Positions 7,809-16,520 of a DNA stretch of 64,000 bases are shown piece after piece. Position 1 is the first letter of the stretch; the number at the start of each line of letters is the position of its first letter. The position numbers and the translations under genes are program-made. This DNA is from Nocardia sp. NBC_01503 (GTDB taxonomy: Bacteria; Actinomycetota; Actinomycetes; Mycobacteriales; Mycobacteriaceae), in assembly GCF_036327755.1 (NCBI RefSeq), contig NZ_CP109596.1, forward strand, positions 3,844,001 to 3,908,000, read 5' to 3'. The notes beneath the pieces were generated by a model. It saw only the letters and a program-made list of their open reading frames with translations. It ran no database searches and was not told where the DNA came from.

Positions 7809-9563
7809 GTGCGCGCATCCTTGCGCGTGGTGCTTTTGATGGTCGCGACCCTCTTGGCGGTCGCGACCGGCTGCACCGCGAATCCGCCACCGCCCATCGA
7901 GTCCACCGACAGCCCGAAGACGCAGCCCGCCAAGCCGGGGAAGAATTCGATCGTCGTCGCGGTGGATGACATCGGTATCGGGTTCAATCCGCATCTGCGG
8001 TCGCAGCTTTCGCCCGCGGCGTCGGCGGTCTCCTCGATGGTGCTGCCGAGTCCGTTCCGGTCGGTGCCGAATCCGGTGGTACCGGGTGGCGCGGATTGGG
8101 TGCTGGATCCGGCGCTGATGGTTTCGGCGGATGTGACCTCGCAGGAGCCGTTCACCATCACCTATCAGATCAAGAACGAGGCGTCCTGGTCCGATGGCGC
8201 TCCCATTGCCGCCGAGGACTTCAAATACCTTTGGCAGCAGATGATTACGCAGCCGGGTGTGGTGGATCCGGCCGGGTATCGGCTGATTTCGGATGTGAGC
8301 TCCTCCGCGGGCGGTAAGACCGTCACCGTCACTCTGCGCGAGGAGTATCCGGCCTGGCGGCAGTTGTTCACCGATCTGCTGCCGCAGCATCTGGTGAAGG
8401 ATTCCGGGTTCGAGCAGGGCCTGGTGGACACCATTCGCATCTCGGGCGGCCAGTTCCGCATCAAGCAGGCCGATCGCGGTCGCGAGGAGATTCTGCTCGA
8501 GCGCAATGACCGGTACTGGGGTAAGCCCGCGGTGCCGGATCAGATCCTGCTGCGGCGCGGTGGAACTCCCGCACAGGTGGCGGAGTCGCTGCGGGTCGGG
8601 GACGCGCAGATGGCGCTGGTGCACGGTGGGGTCGCCTTGCAGGCGCAGTTGGCGGCGATTCCCTCGGTGCGTACCGCGATTCAGGCGCAATCCCGGGAGA
8701 TGCAGCTCGTATTGAACGGCCGCACAGGTGATTTGGCGGATGCACGGGTGCGCAAAGCCGTGCTCGGCCTGCTGGATCCGGTGTTGCTGGCCACGGTCGG
8801 CGCGCAGACCGGCAGCTGGGTGGAGCCGGTGCGCGCGCAGGTGCTGGCACCGTCGGACCCGGGCTATGCCGCGACGCAGCCGCCACGGTTGAGCAATGAA
8901 GAGGTGTACGGCCTGTTCAACGAGGCCGGATATGGCCGGGGACCGGAGCCTTCGGTATCGCAGTCGCCGACTTCGCCCGCGCCGCAACCGCGTCCGATCG
9001 CCAAGAACGGTAAGACGCTGACCATTCGGATCGGCGCGGTCGAGAACGATTCCGCGACGCTGGCGGTCGCCAATACCGCCGCCGACCAATTGCGCAGTGC
9101 CGGAATCGATGTGATCGTGCGCAGTGTCGCCGCCGCACAGCTGTACGGCAAGGACACCACCGATGCCGGGGTGGACGCGATCGTCGGCTGGGAGTACGCG
9201 GGCGCCGATCCGGCGACCGCGCTGGCCTCGCGCTACGGCTGCCCGCCGGTACCGGTCCCGGATGCCTCCGACACGACCACCGACAACACCGTCGCCGATG
9301 CCGCGAAGAAGGCGCCGTCCAATCTTTCGGGTGTCTGCGATCCGGTCCTGCAGCCGGGTATCGATACCGCGCTGCGCGGTATCGATGTCGGCAAGGTGAT
9401 CGGCGACTCCGAACCCGCGCTCTGGAATCTGGCGACGGTGCTGCCGATCGTGCAGGACACGCAGGTGGCCGCGGCCGGACCGCGGGTGGACGGCGTCTCG
9501 CTGAGCGGCGCCATCCAGACCGGCGTCTTCGCCGATGCCGCGAACTGGCGGCGGCTGCCATGA
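7809..9563 (+). CDS. lpqW: Lipoprotein LpqW, solute-binding-protein fold
   Basis: A periplasmic lipoprotein of the extracellular solute-binding family 5 fold. In mycobacteria LpqW does not act as a transporter part but steers PIM intermediates toward polar PIMs or lipomannan/LAM, and suppressors of its loss map to pimE. With GTG 7809 the signal is MRASLRVVLLMVATLLAVATGC with lipobox Cys22; GTG 7791 is an alternative six codons upstream. The upstream frame to 7725 lies in repeat A2. The mature protein is about 560 aa, typical for LpqW. It overlaps mshB by 4 bp (ATGA), indicating one operon. pimE lies only 3 kb away. Confidence 0.87.
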   Translation: MRASLRVVLLMVATLLAVATGCTANPPPPIESTDSPKTQPAKPGKNSIVVAVDDIGIGFNPHLRSQLSPAASAVSSMVLPSPFRSVPNPVVPGGADWVLDPALMVSADVTSQEPFTITYQIKNEASWSDGAPIAAEDFKYLWQQMITQPGVVDPAGYRLISDVSSSAGGKTVTVTLREEYPAWRQLFTDLLPQHLVKDSGFEQGLVDTIRISGGQFRIKQADRGREEILLERNDRYWGKPAVPDQILLRRGGTPAQVAESLRVGDAQMALVHGGVALQAQLAAIPSVRTAIQAQSREMQLVLNGRTGDLADARVRKAVLGLLDPVLLATVGAQTGSWVEPVRAQVLAPSDPGYAATQPPRLSNEEVYGLFNEAGYGRGPEPSVSQSPTSPAPQPRPIAKNGKTLTIRIGAVENDSATLAVANTAADQLRSAGIDVIVRSVAAAQLYGKDTTDAGVDAIVGWEYAGADPATALASRYGCPPVPVPDASDTTTDNTVADAAKKAPSNLSGVCDPVLQPGIDTALRGIDVGKVIGDSEPALWNLATVLPIVQDTQVAAAGPRVDGVSLSGAIQTGVFADAANWRRLP

Positions 9564-10498
9564 CCGCGGCGGATCGAGGGGCGCGGGGGCAGGGCGGGCT
9601 GCTGCTGGTGCACGCGCACCCCGATGACGAGTCCATCACCACCGGCGGCACCATCGCGCACTATCGGCGGCGGGGTATTCCGGTGACCGTGGTGACCTGC
9701 ACCCTCGGTGAGGAGGGTGAGGTCATCGGTGACGAGTGGGCGCGCCTGGTCGCCGATCAGGCCGATCAGCTGGGCGGCTTCCGGATTCTCGAATTGACCA
9801 GGGCCCTGGGCGAATTGGCCGCCGCGCCGCCGCGTTTCCTGGGTGGTGCGGGCCGCTGGCGGGACTCCGGCATGGCCGGGACACCCGCGGCGCGGAATCC
9901 GCGCGCCTTCGTGAAATCCGGTCAGGAGGCGGTGGACGCGCTGGTCCAGATCCTGCTGGAGCTGCGTCCCGATGTGGTCGTCGGCTATGACCCGCGCGGC
10001 GGCTACGGTCATCCGGATCATCTTCGCGCGCACGAAATCACCATGGCCGCAGTCGATTCCGCGTCCGAGTGGGGTTGGGAAGTGCCGAAGGTCTACTGGA
10101 CGGTCACCGACGGCGCCACCCTCGCCATGCACACCGAGGCGCTCAAGCGCCGCACGGTGGATCAGCTGCCCGGTGCGCTGCCGCCCGGCTGGCGACTGCC
10201 GCACGCGGGCGAATTGGCCTGTGTGCCACATGAATCCGTCACCACCACGGTGGATATCGCCGATTCCCTCGCCGCCAAACGCGCGGCCCTGCGCGCACAC
10301 GCCACCCAGGTGACGGTCGCGCCGTCCGGCCGCGAGTTCGCGCTGTCGAACAATATCGCCCAGCCGGTGCTGCCGGAGGAGCACTACATTCTGGTGCGTG
10401 GGCAGCGCGGTCCGGTCGGTGCCGACGGTCAGGAGCATGATCTGTTCGCCGGATTGCCCGGCGCACCCGTTTCACAGTCGATCGAGATGAGACACTGA
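9560..10498 (+). CDS. mshB: Mycothiol biosynthesis deacetylase MshB
   Basis: A zinc-dependent deacetylase that removes the acetyl group from GlcNAc-inositol in mycothiol synthesis. This 312-aa protein has the family motif AHPDDE (19-24), providing His20 and Asp23 as metal ligands and Asp22 as likely general base. The third ligand lies in YGHPDHLRAHE. GTLGEEGEV-type (here CTLGEEGEVIGDEWA) and RNPRAF blocks, conserved in MshB, are also visible. ATG 9560 overlaps the lpqW stop. The M. tuberculosis enzyme is close in length at about 303 aa. Confidence 0.93.
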   Translation: MTAADRGARGQGGLLLVHAHPDDESITTGGTIAHYRRRGIPVTVVTCTLGEEGEVIGDEWARLVADQADQLGGFRILELTRALGELAAAPPRFLGGAGRWRDSGMAGTPAARNPRAFVKSGQEAVDALVQILLELRPDVVVGYDPRGGYGHPDHLRAHEITMAAVDSASEWGWEVPKVYWTVTDGATLAMHTEALKRRTVDQLPGALPPGWRLPHAGELACVPHESVTTTVDIADSLAAKRAALRAHATQVTVAPSGREFALSNNIAQPVLPEEHYILVRGQRGPVGADGQEHDLFAGLPGAPVSQSIEMRH

Positions 10499-10501
10499 GC
10501 C

Positions 10502-10660
10502 ATGTACAACTGGGACTTGCAAAACGCGATCGCGGCGTTCGTCGAGAGCCAGCGCCCCAACTTCCAGGCGCAGCACGAGCTGTATCTGTCGGTGCTGTAC
10601 GGATTCGTCGATATGCAGAGTCACCTACTGACCCTGCTCGGCTTCCCGCCGGTGCCGTGA
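10502..10660 (+). CDS. Small protein (52 aa) between mshB and a membrane gene
   Basis: The ORF begins at ATG 10502, 3 bp after the mshB stop, and ends in TGA (10658-10660), which overlaps the next gene's GTG in GTGA. It starts MYNWDLQNAIAAFVESQRPN and ends LLTLLGFPPVP. It looks like one or two amphipathic helices with aromatic residues and no signal or cysteine. Tight packing between two translationally coupled genes is the main evidence that it is real. No family recognised. Confidence 0.6.
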   Translation: MYNWDLQNAIAAFVESQRPNFQAQHELYLSVLYGFVDMQSHLLTLLGFPPVP

Positions 10661-11172
10661 CGGCCGCCGTCGGAGCTCGCCCGGGTGACTCCCCGCGCGC
10701 GGCCAGCGTGCCCGCACCGAATTGGGTCACCATCGCCATCGCGCTCTTCCTGACGGTGGACGCGCTGATCACGCTGGTGCTCGAGGTGTTCTACCTGCCG
10801 ATCTACGCCGGTCACGCGCATGTGCCGACCAGTCAGCCGGTGCTGGCCGCCGCCGCGCCGCTGGCCTCGACCGCCACCACGGCCGGGGCGATCGCGCTGC
10901 CGATCACCGCGCTGGTCGCGGGTGTGGTGAATGTGCTGCTGGTGATGGGCATGTCGGTGGTGAGTCAGCGCATTCCGGTCATGATCATTCCGTTGACGGT
11001 GTGGACGCTCGGCTTCCTGGTGTGCGCCAGCAGCGGACCAGGTGGTGACGCGCTGCTCATCAGCGATTGGCCGACCATGGCGCTGCTGCTGTGCGGACTG
11101 GTGCCGGCGGGGTTGTACCTGTATTGGCGCGCGACCGCCCGCTACGCGCATGAGATCAAGGCCGTGCGCTAA
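10657..11172 (+). CDS. Four-helix integral membrane protein (Rv1171-like)
   Basis: A 171-residue protein with four predicted transmembrane segments (about residues 24-46, 66-98, 110-127 and 136-153) and short polar ends; the C-terminus YAHEIKAVR is probably cytoplasmic. No catalytic motif. A membrane protein of similar size follows mshB in M. tuberculosis (Rv1171), which supports conservation of the mshB operon. GTG 10657 overlaps the upstream stop, consistent with coupled translation. Function unknown. Confidence 0.75.
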   Translation: MTAAVGARPGDSPRAASVPAPNWVTIAIALFLTVDALITLVLEVFYLPIYAGHAHVPTSQPVLAAAAPLASTATTAGAIALPITALVAGVVNVLLVMGMSVVSQRIPVMIIPLTVWTLGFLVCASSGPGGDALLISDWPTMALLLCGLVPAGLYLYWRATARYAHEIKAVR

Positions 11173-11229
11173 CCGGGTCCGGCATCGCGGTGGCATGCTT
11201 CGGATGTGCTGCCCAGCGAAGGAGACGCC

Positions 11230-11664
11230 ATGTCCGGCGAGATCGATGCGGCCCGAAAGTTCCAGCGGGTCAGGATTATTCAGCGGTATCTGATCAATCC
11301 GCCGATGCGCGCCCTGGTCTCGGCCGGGCTGATCGCCGATCATGCGCTGCTGGAGACGCACGGTCGTAGAACCGGTAAGCGCCGGGTGAGCGTGGTGGGT
11401 GTGAATCCCGACGGCACCGCGCTGTGGGTGGTCTCCGAGCACGGTCGACGCGCCGGTTATGTCGCCAATATCGCCGCGCAGCCCAAGATTCGAGTGCGGT
11501 ATCGGCGGCGCTGGTATCCGGCCGTGGCCACCCTGTTGCCCGAGGATGACGCCCGGGCGCGATTGGCGGGCTGGCGACAGCAGTCGACCCGCAATGCCAT
11601 CGAGCGTTTCGGCACCCAATTGCTCACCATCCGCCTGGATCTGGACGGCTACCGGGGCGAATAG
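11230..11664 (+). CDS. F420-dependent nitroreductase-family (DUF385) protein
   Basis: A 144-residue protein of the deazaflavin (F420H2)-dependent reductase family related to Ddn. It has LETHGRRTGKRRVSVVGV (the family's TxGRKSG-like phosphate-binding turn), then WVVSEHGRRAGYVANIAAQPKIRVRYRRRWYPA. Family members use F420H2 to reduce quinones or nitro compounds; the substrate here is unknown. GAAGGAG (11218-11224) favours ATG 11230 over an ATG eight codons upstream. Its presence fits the F420-making capacity shown by fbiC downstream. Confidence 0.85.
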   Translation: MSGEIDAARKFQRVRIIQRYLINPPMRALVSAGLIADHALLETHGRRTGKRRVSVVGVNPDGTALWVVSEHGRRAGYVANIAAQPKIRVRYRRRWYPAVATLLPEDDARARLAGWRQQSTRNAIERFGTQLLTIRLDLDGYRGE

Positions 11665-11750
11665 CGCTGGTTTCGCCCCACGGTCACACTTGCTCCGCCT
11701 GCTTCGTCTTGTTGACAACCGATCAAGACCAACGGAAGCGAGAAGCGACA

Positions 11751-13052
11751 ATGGGTTTCGAGGAGCTGCGCACACGGGTTCGGGGCCGGGTACTGACACC
11801 CGGTGACGCGGATTTCGAGCAGGCGACCACGCCGTGGAATACCGCGGTGGAACAGCGCCCGGCAGCGGTGGTCGAGGCCGCCACGGTCGGGGATGTCGCG
11901 GCGGTCGTGCGATTCGCTCGTGATACCGGAGGATTCGTGGTCACCCAGCCGACCGGGCACGGTGCGACCGGGGATATCGCGGGCGCGATCCTGCTGCGCA
12001 CCGGACAGCTCGATTCGGTGTCCATCGATGTCGAGGCGCGGGTGGCGCTGGTCGCCGCCGGAGCCGACTGGGGGCAGGTGCAGGCCGCGGCCGCCGAGCA
12101 CGGACTGACCGGGCTGGCTGGCAGTAATCCGGTGGTCGGGGTGACCGGGTACACGCTCGGCGGCGGTTTGGGCTGGTTCGGCCGCAAATATGGTTGGGCG
12201 TCGAACGCGGTGCGCGCCTTGGAGATTGTGAACGCCGACGGCGATCCGGTGCGCGTGACCGCCGACAGCGATCCGGAGTTGCTGTGGGCGCTCTGCGGTG
12301 GCGGCGGAGATTTCGGTGTGGTGACCGCGCTGGAGGTCGACCTGTTCCCCGCGCCGGGACTGTACGGCGGGCGGGTGGTCTGGCCGGGCACGCGTACCCG
12401 TGAGGTGTGGGAGTTGTTCCGGCGGTTGACCTCTCAGGCCCCCGATGAGCTGTCGGTATGGTTCCACCGGTTCCGGTTCCCGCAGGCCCCGGAGATGGTG
12501 GCCCTGGATGTCGCCTACCTCGGTGATCCGGCGCGGGGACGCGCGCTGGTCGCGGCCCTCGACGGAGTCGAGGGCGCGGTCTCCGATACCCGCGCGGTCA
12601 TGTCGGTGGCCGATCTCGGCGATATCACCTCGGAGCCGATCGCGCCCAGCCCCTCCATATCCCGCGCCGAACTGCTCACCGATCTCGACGACGAGACCGT
12701 GCGGGTGCTGCTCGGCGATACCGTCGCCCCGCTGCTGAATATCCAGGTCCGCCATCTCGGTGGTGCGCTGGCCCTGCCCGGTGCGGGTGCGCGCGGGCCG
12801 CTGACCGAGCCGTACGCGGTGTACCTGCTCGGCCTCGGCATTCCGGAGCTGCGCGATCAGGTGACAGCCAAGCAGCAGGCGCTGGTCGAGGCACTCGGCG
12901 CGCATATCAGTGGTTCGAAGCCGTACACGTTCCTGGCTCCGGGGGAGTCCGCGGCGGCGGCCTTCGAAACCGAGACCCTCGAGCGACTGCGGGTACTGAA
13001 GCGAAAGGTCGATGCGGACAATGTGATTCGTGCCAATTTCGGCGTGCTGTGA
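11751..13052 (+). CDS. FAD-linked oxidase, berberine-bridge-enzyme type
   Basis: A 433-residue flavoprotein with an FAD_binding_4 (PCMH) domain. Signs are RPAAVVEAATVGDVAAVVRFAR, then QPTGHGATGD, whose His is at the position that carries covalent FAD in this family, then GLAGSNPVVGVTGYTLGGGLGWFGRKYGWA. It ends with the BBE-domain signature DADNVIRANFG. These enzymes oxidise sugars, alkaloids or other alcohols with O2. The second, cysteinyl FAD linkage of true berberine bridge enzymes is not evident. The gene stands alone, so the substrate cannot be inferred. Start ATG 11751 follows GAAGCGAGAAG. Confidence 0.87.
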   Translation: MGFEELRTRVRGRVLTPGDADFEQATTPWNTAVEQRPAAVVEAATVGDVAAVVRFARDTGGFVVTQPTGHGATGDIAGAILLRTGQLDSVSIDVEARVALVAAGADWGQVQAAAAEHGLTGLAGSNPVVGVTGYTLGGGLGWFGRKYGWASNAVRALEIVNADGDPVRVTADSDPELLWALCGGGGDFGVVTALEVDLFPAPGLYGGRVVWPGTRTREVWELFRRLTSQAPDELSVWFHRFRFPQAPEMVALDVAYLGDPARGRALVAALDGVEGAVSDTRAVMSVADLGDITSEPIAPSPSISRAELLTDLDDETVRVLLGDTVAPLLNIQVRHLGGALALPGAGARGPLTEPYAVYLLGLGIPELRDQVTAKQQALVEALGAHISGSKPYTFLAPGESAAAAFETETLERLRVLKRKVDADNVIRANFGVL

Positions 13053-13227
13053 TGATGGTCGAGGTCTGCGGCCGTACCCGACCGCTGGTGTGACCCGTAT
13101 GCCATGGTGAATCCACCGCTACCTCATTAGCCTTCGAAATGATTTGAAGCTGTAGTCGATTCGGGATCTTTCCGTTACTCTCTCGATCGAGGAAGCATGA
13201 CGAACAGCTCATTTCGGGTGGTTCGGC

Positions 13228-15708
13228 ATGATATGGGGCGCGGCAGCGTTCGGGAGCGGGAAGATTTCGGTGGGCAGCTGGCAGAATCTGCGCAAATCGG
13301 TTGGCAGGCAGACCAATTCGGTGGGGCGCGGAGTCCGTGGATGGGTGGGTATCCGGGTTCGGCTGCTCTCCATCGTGCTCATCTCCAGCGTCACCCTGCT
13401 GGCCATCGGCGGTGGCGCGGCAATCTACCTGGTCAAATCCGCGCAGGAGGCCAAGCAGTGGGCCGAACTGGCAAGCAGCACCACAACTCCCGCGATTCTC
13501 ATGGTCTCGGCCTTCGAGGAGGAGCGGCGGCTCTCGGTGCTGCGCCTGGCCGGCGATACCGACGCCATCGCGGAGCTGATCCCCGCGCGCAAGCACTCCG
13601 ATGAGGCGCTGGCCGTCGTCATATCCAAGGGTGACGCGGCCCGCGAACTGAATCCGGACGGTTCGGCGAGCGATATCGAGGCGTACAACAAACTCTTCGA
13701 GATGGTGCCCACTCTGCGTAGCGGGGTGGATGCCATGCAGGCCCAACCCGAACAGATCTTCGGCTTCTTCACCCAGGTGATCGGCACCATCATCGCCGCG
13801 TCCATGCTCGCGGCCCGGGTCGCGCCGAATGCCAAGATCGGCATCGAATTGGGTTATGCCGTGGAGCAATTGCGTGCGGCGGAGGCGCTCTCCCAGGCCG
13901 ACACCATCGGTGCGGTGGCGCTGACCACCGGTGAGTTCCCGGATGCCCAGTTGCTCGAGTTCGGTCGCCGCGTCGGTGAATTCCGTTCCGAGGTGGCGTA
14001 TTCGGCGACGGTGCTCAAAGGCGTGCGGCTCGATCAGCTCAACGCGATCACCGCCGGTGCGGCCTGGCAGCAGGTCACCGAGATGCAGGATGCGTTGTTG
14101 TTGCGCGGTCCGGTCAGCGAAAGCGCCGATACCGCGGAGAGTTCGGCCGAGGCTCGCGATACCAAGACCGCGGCGGAACCGGCTCCGCTGCCGGTGGGCC
14201 TGGAGGAATGGCAGCGTGCCTCCGGTCAGGTCAATACCGCGCTACAGCGGCTGTGGGAGGACCAGAGCCGCGACGCGCACGTGACCGCGCGCCATCAGGG
14301 TGACGATGCCACCCGCGATTCCCTGCTCGGCGGTGCCGTCGTACTGGTCATTGCCACACTGGCTTTCATCGCCGCGCTGGTGCTGGCCAACCGCTTCATC
14401 GGCCGTATGCGCCGATTGCGCCGCGACACACTGGAATTGGCCGATGAGCGGCTACCCGGCATGATCGCCGCGCTCGGTGCGGGCAAGGAGATCGATGCCG
14501 CCGCCGAGGTATCGCGCCTGGACTTCGGCACCGATGAGCTCGGCCAGGTCGCCGCGGCCTTCAACCGTGCGCATGTGGTGGCGGTATCGGCGGCGGTCGG
14601 TGAGGCGCGCACCCGCGCCGGTATCAATGCAGTCTTCCTCAACATCGCCCATCGCAGCCAGGTGGTGGTGCACCGGCAGCTCGGTCTGCTGGATCGCGCC
14701 GAACGCGAGGAGAAGAACAGCGATCAGCTCGAATTGCTGTTCCAGCTCGATCATCTCGCGACCCGGGCCCGCCGCAATGCCGAGAACCTGATCATTCTGG
14801 GTGGTGAAAAGCCGGGGCGGCGCTGGCGTAATCCGGTGGCGCTCATCGATCTGGTGCGCGGTGCGGTCGCGGAGAGCTTGGACTACACCAGAATTCAGAC
14901 CGGGCGGCTGCCCGAGGCGTGGGTGTCCAAGCACGCGGTGGCCGATGTGATCCATCTGCTGGCCGAGCTCATGGACAATGCCACGGCCTGCTCGCCGCCG
15001 GAGGCGCAGGTCACGGTGTCAGCGGTGGTGGTGGGCCGGGGCGTCGCGGTCGAGATCATCGATCAGGGTCTGGGCATGTCCGAGGCGGAGTTCGCCGAAC
15101 GCAATGCGCTGCTGGCGAATCCGCCGGACTTCAGCGTGGCCACCCTCTCCGGCGATACCCGGCTGGGTCTGTTCGTGGTCGCGAAACTGGCCGGGCGGCA
15201 CGGGATATCGGTGCGACTCGCCGAATCCGAGTACGCCGGTGTGTGCGCGGTAGTGCTCATCCCGTCGGCGGTGCTCGAGGCCGCCGGACCGCCCCGCCAT
15301 GAGATGCCCGCAGCACCGCAGGGCTCGCCCGAACCGCGCAATGGCCTGCGGCACGAGTGGTCGAATGCCGTTCGGACCGAACAGCTTCCGGCGCTGCCGC
15401 GACCGAGCCTCCGGACGCGGGAGCCGGGGCCGAACGCGCTCTCCGCCTCGTACGCGGCCGGCGCGGAGTCGAACCCGGACCGGCCCGGCACGTACACCGA
15501 TCTCGCGCAGTCCCCGCAAGTGCGTCCGGATCTGCCGCGCCGCAGCCGTACGGCCGAAGCCGAGGCCCAGGCCGCGGCCGAACCGGTGGCTCCCGCACCA
15601 CCGCGTAAGCGCACCGCCGATGAGGCCCGAAATCTCATGAGCGCCATTGCCAAGGGCACCCGCCAGGGCCGTGCGGTGCGCCCGGAATCCGAGAGAGGAC
15701 CACAATGA
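13228..15708 (+). CDS. Nitrate-sensor-domain atypical histidine kinase (conservon CvnA-like)
   Basis: An 826-residue membrane sensor. One TM helix (about 45-67) precedes an extracytoplasmic NIT (nitrate/nitrite-sensing) domain; a second TM (about 368-390), HAMP-like linker and coiled region follow. An HATPase_c domain (about 560-680) has N-box ELMDNATACSPP and G-box QGLGMS. A disordered Pro/Arg-rich tail ends the protein. A canonical phosphoacceptor His box is not obvious (NIAHRSQVVVHRQ is the nearest), as is usual for the CvnA group. ATG 13228 is taken, but GTG 13270 is possible. It overlaps the roadblock gene by 4 bp. Confidence 0.88.
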   Translation: MIWGAAAFGSGKISVGSWQNLRKSVGRQTNSVGRGVRGWVGIRVRLLSIVLISSVTLLAIGGGAAIYLVKSAQEAKQWAELASSTTTPAILMVSAFEEERRLSVLRLAGDTDAIAELIPARKHSDEALAVVISKGDAARELNPDGSASDIEAYNKLFEMVPTLRSGVDAMQAQPEQIFGFFTQVIGTIIAASMLAARVAPNAKIGIELGYAVEQLRAAEALSQADTIGAVALTTGEFPDAQLLEFGRRVGEFRSEVAYSATVLKGVRLDQLNAITAGAAWQQVTEMQDALLLRGPVSESADTAESSAEARDTKTAAEPAPLPVGLEEWQRASGQVNTALQRLWEDQSRDAHVTARHQGDDATRDSLLGGAVVLVIATLAFIAALVLANRFIGRMRRLRRDTLELADERLPGMIAALGAGKEIDAAAEVSRLDFGTDELGQVAAAFNRAHVVAVSAAVGEARTRAGINAVFLNIAHRSQVVVHRQLGLLDRAEREEKNSDQLELLFQLDHLATRARRNAENLIILGGEKPGRRWRNPVALIDLVRGAVAESLDYTRIQTGRLPEAWVSKHAVADVIHLLAELMDNATACSPPEAQVTVSAVVVGRGVAVEIIDQGLGMSEAEFAERNALLANPPDFSVATLSGDTRLGLFVVAKLAGRHGISVRLAESEYAGVCAVVLIPSAVLEAAGPPRHEMPAAPQGSPEPRNGLRHEWSNAVRTEQLPALPRPSLRTREPGPNALSASYAAGAESNPDRPGTYTDLAQSPQVRPDLPRRSRTAEAEAQAAAEPVAPAPPRKRTADEARNLMSAIAKGTRQGRAVRPESERGPQ

Positions 15709-16139
15709 CCACCTTCCAGCGAATCGATCTGAGCTGGCTGCTCGACGAATTGGTCAATGGGCTGACCGATGCGCGCGAGGCGGTGCTGCTCTCAACCGAC
15801 GGCCTGCTGCTCGGCTTCTCCTCGGGTCAACAACGTTCGGACGCAGAGCGTTTCGGTGCGATGGCCTCGGCGCTGCACAGTCTGGCGCGGTCGGCCGGGC
15901 ATCACTTCCGGGCGGGCGGCGTCTGCCAAACCGTGGTCGAGCTGGATGAGGCGGTGCTGTTCATCACCGCCGCGGGCGAGAACGCCTGTCTGGCGCTGCT
16001 GGCGTCCGAGCACGCGGATATGGGTCTGGTGGCATTCGAGATGAATCAGACCGTGCAGCGCGTCGGCACCCATCTGTCCGTCGAGCCGATCCGCCCGGGG
16101 GCGCAGCCCAGTCACGCGGGCGGCTCGCAACGGCCATGA
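15705..16139 (+). CDS. Roadblock/LC7 domain protein (CvnB-like)
   Basis: A 144-residue roadblock/LC7 protein. It begins with the helix SWLLDELVNGLTDAREAVLLSTDGLLLGFS, followed by MASALHSLARSAG, TVVELDEAVLFITAAGENACLALLAS and a terminal helix. In Streptomyces conservons this component accompanies the atypical kinase and is thought to regulate a Ras-like GTPase. It overlaps by 4 bp both the kinase gene upstream and the DUF742 gene downstream, so the three form one coupled operon. The 20-residue tail is disordered. Confidence 0.9.
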   Translation: MTTFQRIDLSWLLDELVNGLTDAREAVLLSTDGLLLGFSSGQQRSDAERFGAMASALHSLARSAGHHFRAGGVCQTVVELDEAVLFITAAGENACLALLASEHADMGLVAFEMNQTVQRVGTHLSVEPIRPGAQPSHAGGSQRP

Positions 16140-16510
16140 ACGAGCCGCGCGAACACTGGTACGAAGAGGATTCCGGTCCGCTGGTCCGGCTCTTCGCGGT
16201 GACCCGCGGCCGGGGCGGTGTCGAACGCCCGGAGCTGAGCATGACCACGCAGTTGGTCGACGCACAGCGCGGCACTTCGATGTGGCGTACCGAACCCGAG
16301 TACGCCGACATCGTGCGCATGTGCCGGAATCCGATCTCGGTGGCGGAGGTGGCGGCGCATCTGCGTCTGCCGCTCGCGGTGACCAAGGTGCTCATCGGCG
16401 ATCTGATCGACGACGGTCGGCTGGTCTTCCGTATGCCCCCGCCGCCCACGGGCAGCACCTCCGATATGGGATTGCTGACCGCGGTGCTGGAGGGCATCCG
16501 GTCGCTCTGA
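16136..16510 (+). CDS. DUF742 protein (CvnC-like)
   Basis: A 124-residue member of the DUF742 family, third component of conservon operons. It has LVRLFAVTRGRG, SMTTQLVD, then a winged-helix-like block EYADIVRMCRNPISVAEVAAHLRLPLAVTKVLIGDLIDDGRL. The order kinase-roadblock-DUF742 is preserved, but the usual fourth gene, a Ras-like GTP-binding protein (CvnD), is absent: the next gene starts on the opposite strand 10 bp away. The operon is therefore incomplete, or its GTPase is encoded elsewhere. Confidence 0.9.
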   Translation: MNEPREHWYEEDSGPLVRLFAVTRGRGGVERPELSMTTQLVDAQRGTSMWRTEPEYADIVRMCRNPISVAEVAAHLRLPLAVTKVLIGDLIDDGRLVFRMPPPPTGSTSDMGLLTAVLEGIRSL

Positions 16511-16520
16511 GCCGGTGCGG

